DNA of 64,000 nucleotides from contig NZ_JAQMWP010000019.1 in NCBI RefSeq assembly GCF_030403745.1, positions 1 through 64,000 of the forward strand, read 5' to 3'. Position numbers and translations under genes: made by a program. Below are positions 61,893-64,000 of the stretch, one piece after another. Within the stretch, counting starts at the first letter, position 1; every line of letters starts with the position of its first letter. The notes under the pieces were generated by a model. That model worked only from the letters and a program-made list of their open reading frames with translations, was not told the origin of the DNA and ran no database searches. Origin of the DNA: Streptomyces sp. S.PB5 (GTDB lineage: Bacteria; Actinomycetota; Actinomycetes; Streptomycetales; Streptomycetaceae).

Positions 61893-62315
61893 ATGGACAC
61901 GATCGCCCCAGTCTCGCGACACCTCAGCACCCACATCGACCGCCCCGCCGCAGCGGTCTACGCCTACGCGTCGATCCCCTCCAACTGGCCCGAGTGGGCT
62001 CATGGGCTGGGATCGTCCATGGACGAGATCGACGGACAGTGGATCTCGGATTCGACGGCCCTGGGCGGCCGGGTCGCCGTCGCCTTCACGCAGAAGAACG
62101 AATTCGGAGTGCTCGACCACGACGTGACCCTGCCCTCGGGCGAGGTGATCCACAACCCGGTCCGCGTGATCCGCGACGGCGACGGCTGCGAGGTGGTGTT
62201 CACCCTGCGCCGCCGACCGGGCATGAGCGACGCGGACTTCGAACGCGACGCGGCCGCGGTCTCGGCCGACCTCGCCACGCTCAAGCGGCTGACGGAGCGC
62301 ACCGCCCGGGGGTGA
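61893..62315 (+). CDS. SRPBCC-family protein
   Basis: A 140-aa helix-grip protein: SRHLSTHIDRPAAAVYAYAS, IPSNWPEWAHGLGSSMDEID, EFGVLDHDVTLPSGEVIHNP, VRVIRDGDGCEVVFTLRRRP. Members bind hydrophobic ligands; this one is of the 'polyketide cyclase / dehydrase' group by name only. ATG 61893 has GGAG and, alternatively, TACCGT 7 bases upstream. It diverges from the monooxygenase gene. Confidence 0.82.
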   Translation: MDTIAPVSRHLSTHIDRPAAAVYAYASIPSNWPEWAHGLGSSMDEIDGQWISDSTALGGRVAVAFTQKNEFGVLDHDVTLPSGEVIHNPVRVIRDGDGCEVVFTLRRRPGMSDADFERDAAAVSADLATLKRLTERTARG

Positions 62316-62416
62316 AGACATCTCCATCATGACAGGTCGGAGGCGGTTTTCGTAGGACGAACGGCACTGCTCCACAGCCTTGTCCGACCCGCGTCCCGGC
62401 TCTCAGAATCGCCGTC

Positions 62417-63709
62417 ATGGATCACGCGGAGAAGGTCGACCAGGATGCGGTGCTCAGGGCGCGGGCGGTGCTGCTGGAGTCGGGGCGGCCGAGCGTGGCG
62501 CGGCAGGTCGAGGCGTTCCGGGTGCTGTCGGCGGTGAGTCCGTTGAGCTACGTTCCGAAACTGGCCGAAGCGCTGGTGTCGTATGCATATCAAGAGGTCT
62601 GGGGCCGTCCGGAGGCGCGGACGGACGTGCTCGCGGAGGCGGCGGCCGCGGCGCGGCGGATCGATACCGGGGACCCGCGGCGGACCGAGGTACTGGTCAG
62701 GGTCCTGGACGCCTACCGATCGAGCCTGTACGCCCTCGGGCGCCGGGCCGAGGGGCTGGCCGTCTGTGAGGAGATGGCCGAGGCCGGCCGGTGGGGCTTC
62801 GAGCACGGGCAGGTGGAGAGCGCCGTGTACGGGCACGGGCGGCTGGTGGTGGCACTCGCCGAGGAGGGGCGGCACGGGGAGGCGGCGGACATCTGCGGAA
62901 GGTCGGTCGATGCGGAGCGCCCCTTGACCCCGGAGGTCAATTCTTTCTGGTCGATGGTCGAGTGGGCGGCCGAACTGGACGCAGCCGGACGGTATGACGC
63001 GGCGCTGGAGGCCTTCGCGGAACTGGTGGATACCACGCGCGCCAAACTCGCCTTGGAGCGTACATCGTTGGCGATCCAGGTCTGGCAACTGGCGTACCTG
63101 GCCCGGATGTTCGATGCCGTCGGTCGGCGTGCCGAGGCCGCAGCGGCCCGGCAGGAGGCCCTCGCGCATCTCACCGAGCTGGATCTCACCGGGGAGCGCA
63201 GGAACTGGAGCAACATCCTCGCGTGGTGGACCACGCTCTTCGCTCTGTCGGGCCGTTCGGCGGAGCCAAAGCCGTCCGCGGCGGCTCCGGGACCGTCGTT
63301 CGGCTCGGCCCTCCACCAATGGTCGCACGATGTCCGGGAGGCGTACCTCGACGGCCTGGAACAGCTTGAGGGGCAGTTCACCGCGCTGAAGCAGGACCCC
63401 TTCACTCCTCTTCCCGAACTGATCGTCCTGCACCGCAGACTGGCCGTGCGCACCGCCGTGCGCCAGGAGTTGCGCAGCCACCGCATCCTCAAACCCCTCC
63501 GCCCCCTCTTCGATGAGGGAGTGGCACTCGCCCGCCGCCTAGCCGAACGGCACACCCTGGGCCGGGCTTTGACGGACCGTGCCATGTTCCTCGTCGCGGC
63601 CAAGCAGTACGGCGAGGCCCACGACGACTTCCGCGAGGTCTGTGACCTGCTGGCAGTTCCGGTCCGACGGCTTCTACGAGTTGGCCATCGAGGTCGGTTC
63701 GACGGATGA
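62417..63709 (+). CDS. Helical-repeat (TPR-like) protein
   Basis: A 430-aa protein made of helical pairs with TPR-like spacing: RTEVLVRVLDAYRSSLYALG, RRAEGLAVCEEMAEAGRWGF, AGRYDAALEAFAELVDTTRA, and IQVWQLAYLARMFDAVGRRA. The last 23 residues (LAVPVRRLLRVGHRGRFDG) look unlike the rest and overlap the start of another open frame, so the natural C terminus may lie near 63645. ATG 62417 starts it. Streptomyces carry many such proteins; function is unknown. Confidence 0.75.
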   Translation: MDHAEKVDQDAVLRARAVLLESGRPSVARQVEAFRVLSAVSPLSYVPKLAEALVSYAYQEVWGRPEARTDVLAEAAAAARRIDTGDPRRTEVLVRVLDAYRSSLYALGRRAEGLAVCEEMAEAGRWGFEHGQVESAVYGHGRLVVALAEEGRHGEAADICGRSVDAERPLTPEVNSFWSMVEWAAELDAAGRYDAALEAFAELVDTTRAKLALERTSLAIQVWQLAYLARMFDAVGRRAEAAAARQEALAHLTELDLTGERRNWSNILAWWTTLFALSGRSAEPKPSAAAPGPSFGSALHQWSHDVREAYLDGLEQLEGQFTALKQDPFTPLPELIVLHRRLAVRTAVRQELRSHRILKPLRPLFDEGVALARRLAERHTLGRALTDRAMFLVAAKQYGEAHDDFREVCDLLAVPVRRLLRVGHRGRFDG

Positions 63710-64000
63710 CGCCGGGCTGGAGGCCGTCCTGAGGGCGGTGTGGGACGCGGCAGGCGTCCAGGGGTGCTACGGGCATGGGGACCGGGAGCCGGAGGAGCAG
63801 GAGGCCGTGCCCTGCACGGTCGCCTCGCTGGAGGAGTTCGGGCATCTACGCGGCCGGGTCCGGCTGCCCTCGGGCGATCTCGTCGTGTGCGGTGTCATGG
63901 CGGTCCGCGGCGGTGACGAGATCAGCGACGACAGCGACGACGACAGCAGTGGCGACAGCGGCGACTGGCTGGATTTCTATGTACCGCATGGGGCACTGGA
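63642..64000 (+). CDS. Partial gene at the right edge, unknown function
   Basis: A frame from GTG 63642 runs off the window: VTCWQFRSDGFYELAIEVG, then ALRAVWDAAG-like sequence, CTVASLEEFGHLRGRVRLPS, and an acidic Ser/Asp run (DDSDDDSSGDSGDWLDFYVP). Codon bias is typical. It overlaps the preceding gene by 68 bases. GAGG lies 3 bases upstream of GTG, which is close. It is either a separate small protein or the C-terminal part of the previous gene after a frameshift; I favour a separate gene. Confidence 0.55.
   Translation, partial: MTCWQFRSDGFYELAIEVGSTDDAGLEAVLRAVWDAAGVQGCYGHGDREPEEQEAVPCTVASLEEFGHLRGRVRLPSGDLVVCGVMAVRGGDEISDDSDDDSSGDSGDWLDFYVPHGAL

Overview
The window looks like a chromosomal segment of a Streptomyces (or very close relative). 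The evidence is very high G+C with strong third-position G/C bias, a Streptomyces-type 5S rRNA 3' end, many GTG/TTG starts, apparent leaderless genes, twin-arginine lipoprotein signals, and a gene order I recall from the S. coelicolor stretch running from clsA down to ung and a second lnt. No prophage, insertion sequence, CRISPR array or tRNA was seen. Functions come from reading motifs and from recalled family knowledge; no database search was possible.

Region 1 (1-14030) is conserved housekeeping. It holds the tail of an rRNA operon with its terminator, a eukaryote-type cardiolipin synthase, a mannose-1-phosphate guanylyltransferase-like protein with a degenerate phosphomannomutase half, and the actinobacterial block DUF881 / small basic protein / DUF881 / FHA (GarA-like) / MerR (FtsR-like) / DUF151 / MerR. 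DNA polymerase IV, a PRC-barrel protein and glycine decarboxylase gcvP behind a tandem glycine riboswitch follow. As recalled, this matches Mycobacterium tuberculosis Rv1822-Rv1832 in order, except that gcvH is missing between the second DUF881 gene and the FHA gene.

Region 2 (14049-19000) has a molybdate-binding MOP protein, a PH-like membrane protein, an APC permease, and then about 1.6 kb of gene remains: the C-terminal tail of a second permease carrying an interspersed repeat, and a kdpD relic with its kinase core deleted.

Region 3 (18988-26150) is a xylan/xylo-oligosaccharide utilisation locus: GH43 enzyme, ABC binding protein and two permeases, secreted GH10 xylanase, and a LacI regulator. 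A shared GAAA-N-TTTC operator lies upstream of each transcription unit.

Region 4 (26330-41830) is mixed: small Streptomyces-specific proteins, a glutamate-cysteine ligase family enzyme, a 750-bp gene-free block of 17/34-bp tandem repeats and GC-rich repeats, a binding-protein/VWA lipoprotein-like protein, a CPBP protease homologue, PhzF, a two-gene cyclase/ThDP-enzyme operon, a two-component system, an orphan binding protein, PadR and its palindrome, and a Clp N-domain protein.

Region 5 (41980-49470) has three EamA/DMT transporter loci in about 5 kb, one intact and two broken, mixed with split-barrel flavin proteins, a MocR regulator divergent from a pyridoxamine-oxidase-like gene over a shared operator, a LysR regulator and an isochorismatase-fold protein that lacks the usual catalytic residues.

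Region 6 (49431-64000) has a Rieske lipoprotein, a HipA-like kinase overlapping a DUF3037 gene, two short-chain dehydrogenases behind a strong promoter and a TetR-type palindrome, a family-5 binding protein, ung, a Gfo/Idh/MocA oxidoreductase overlapping lnt tail to tail, a FAD monooxygenase with an NTF2-like neighbour, and a repeat-type protein running into a partial gene at the right edge.
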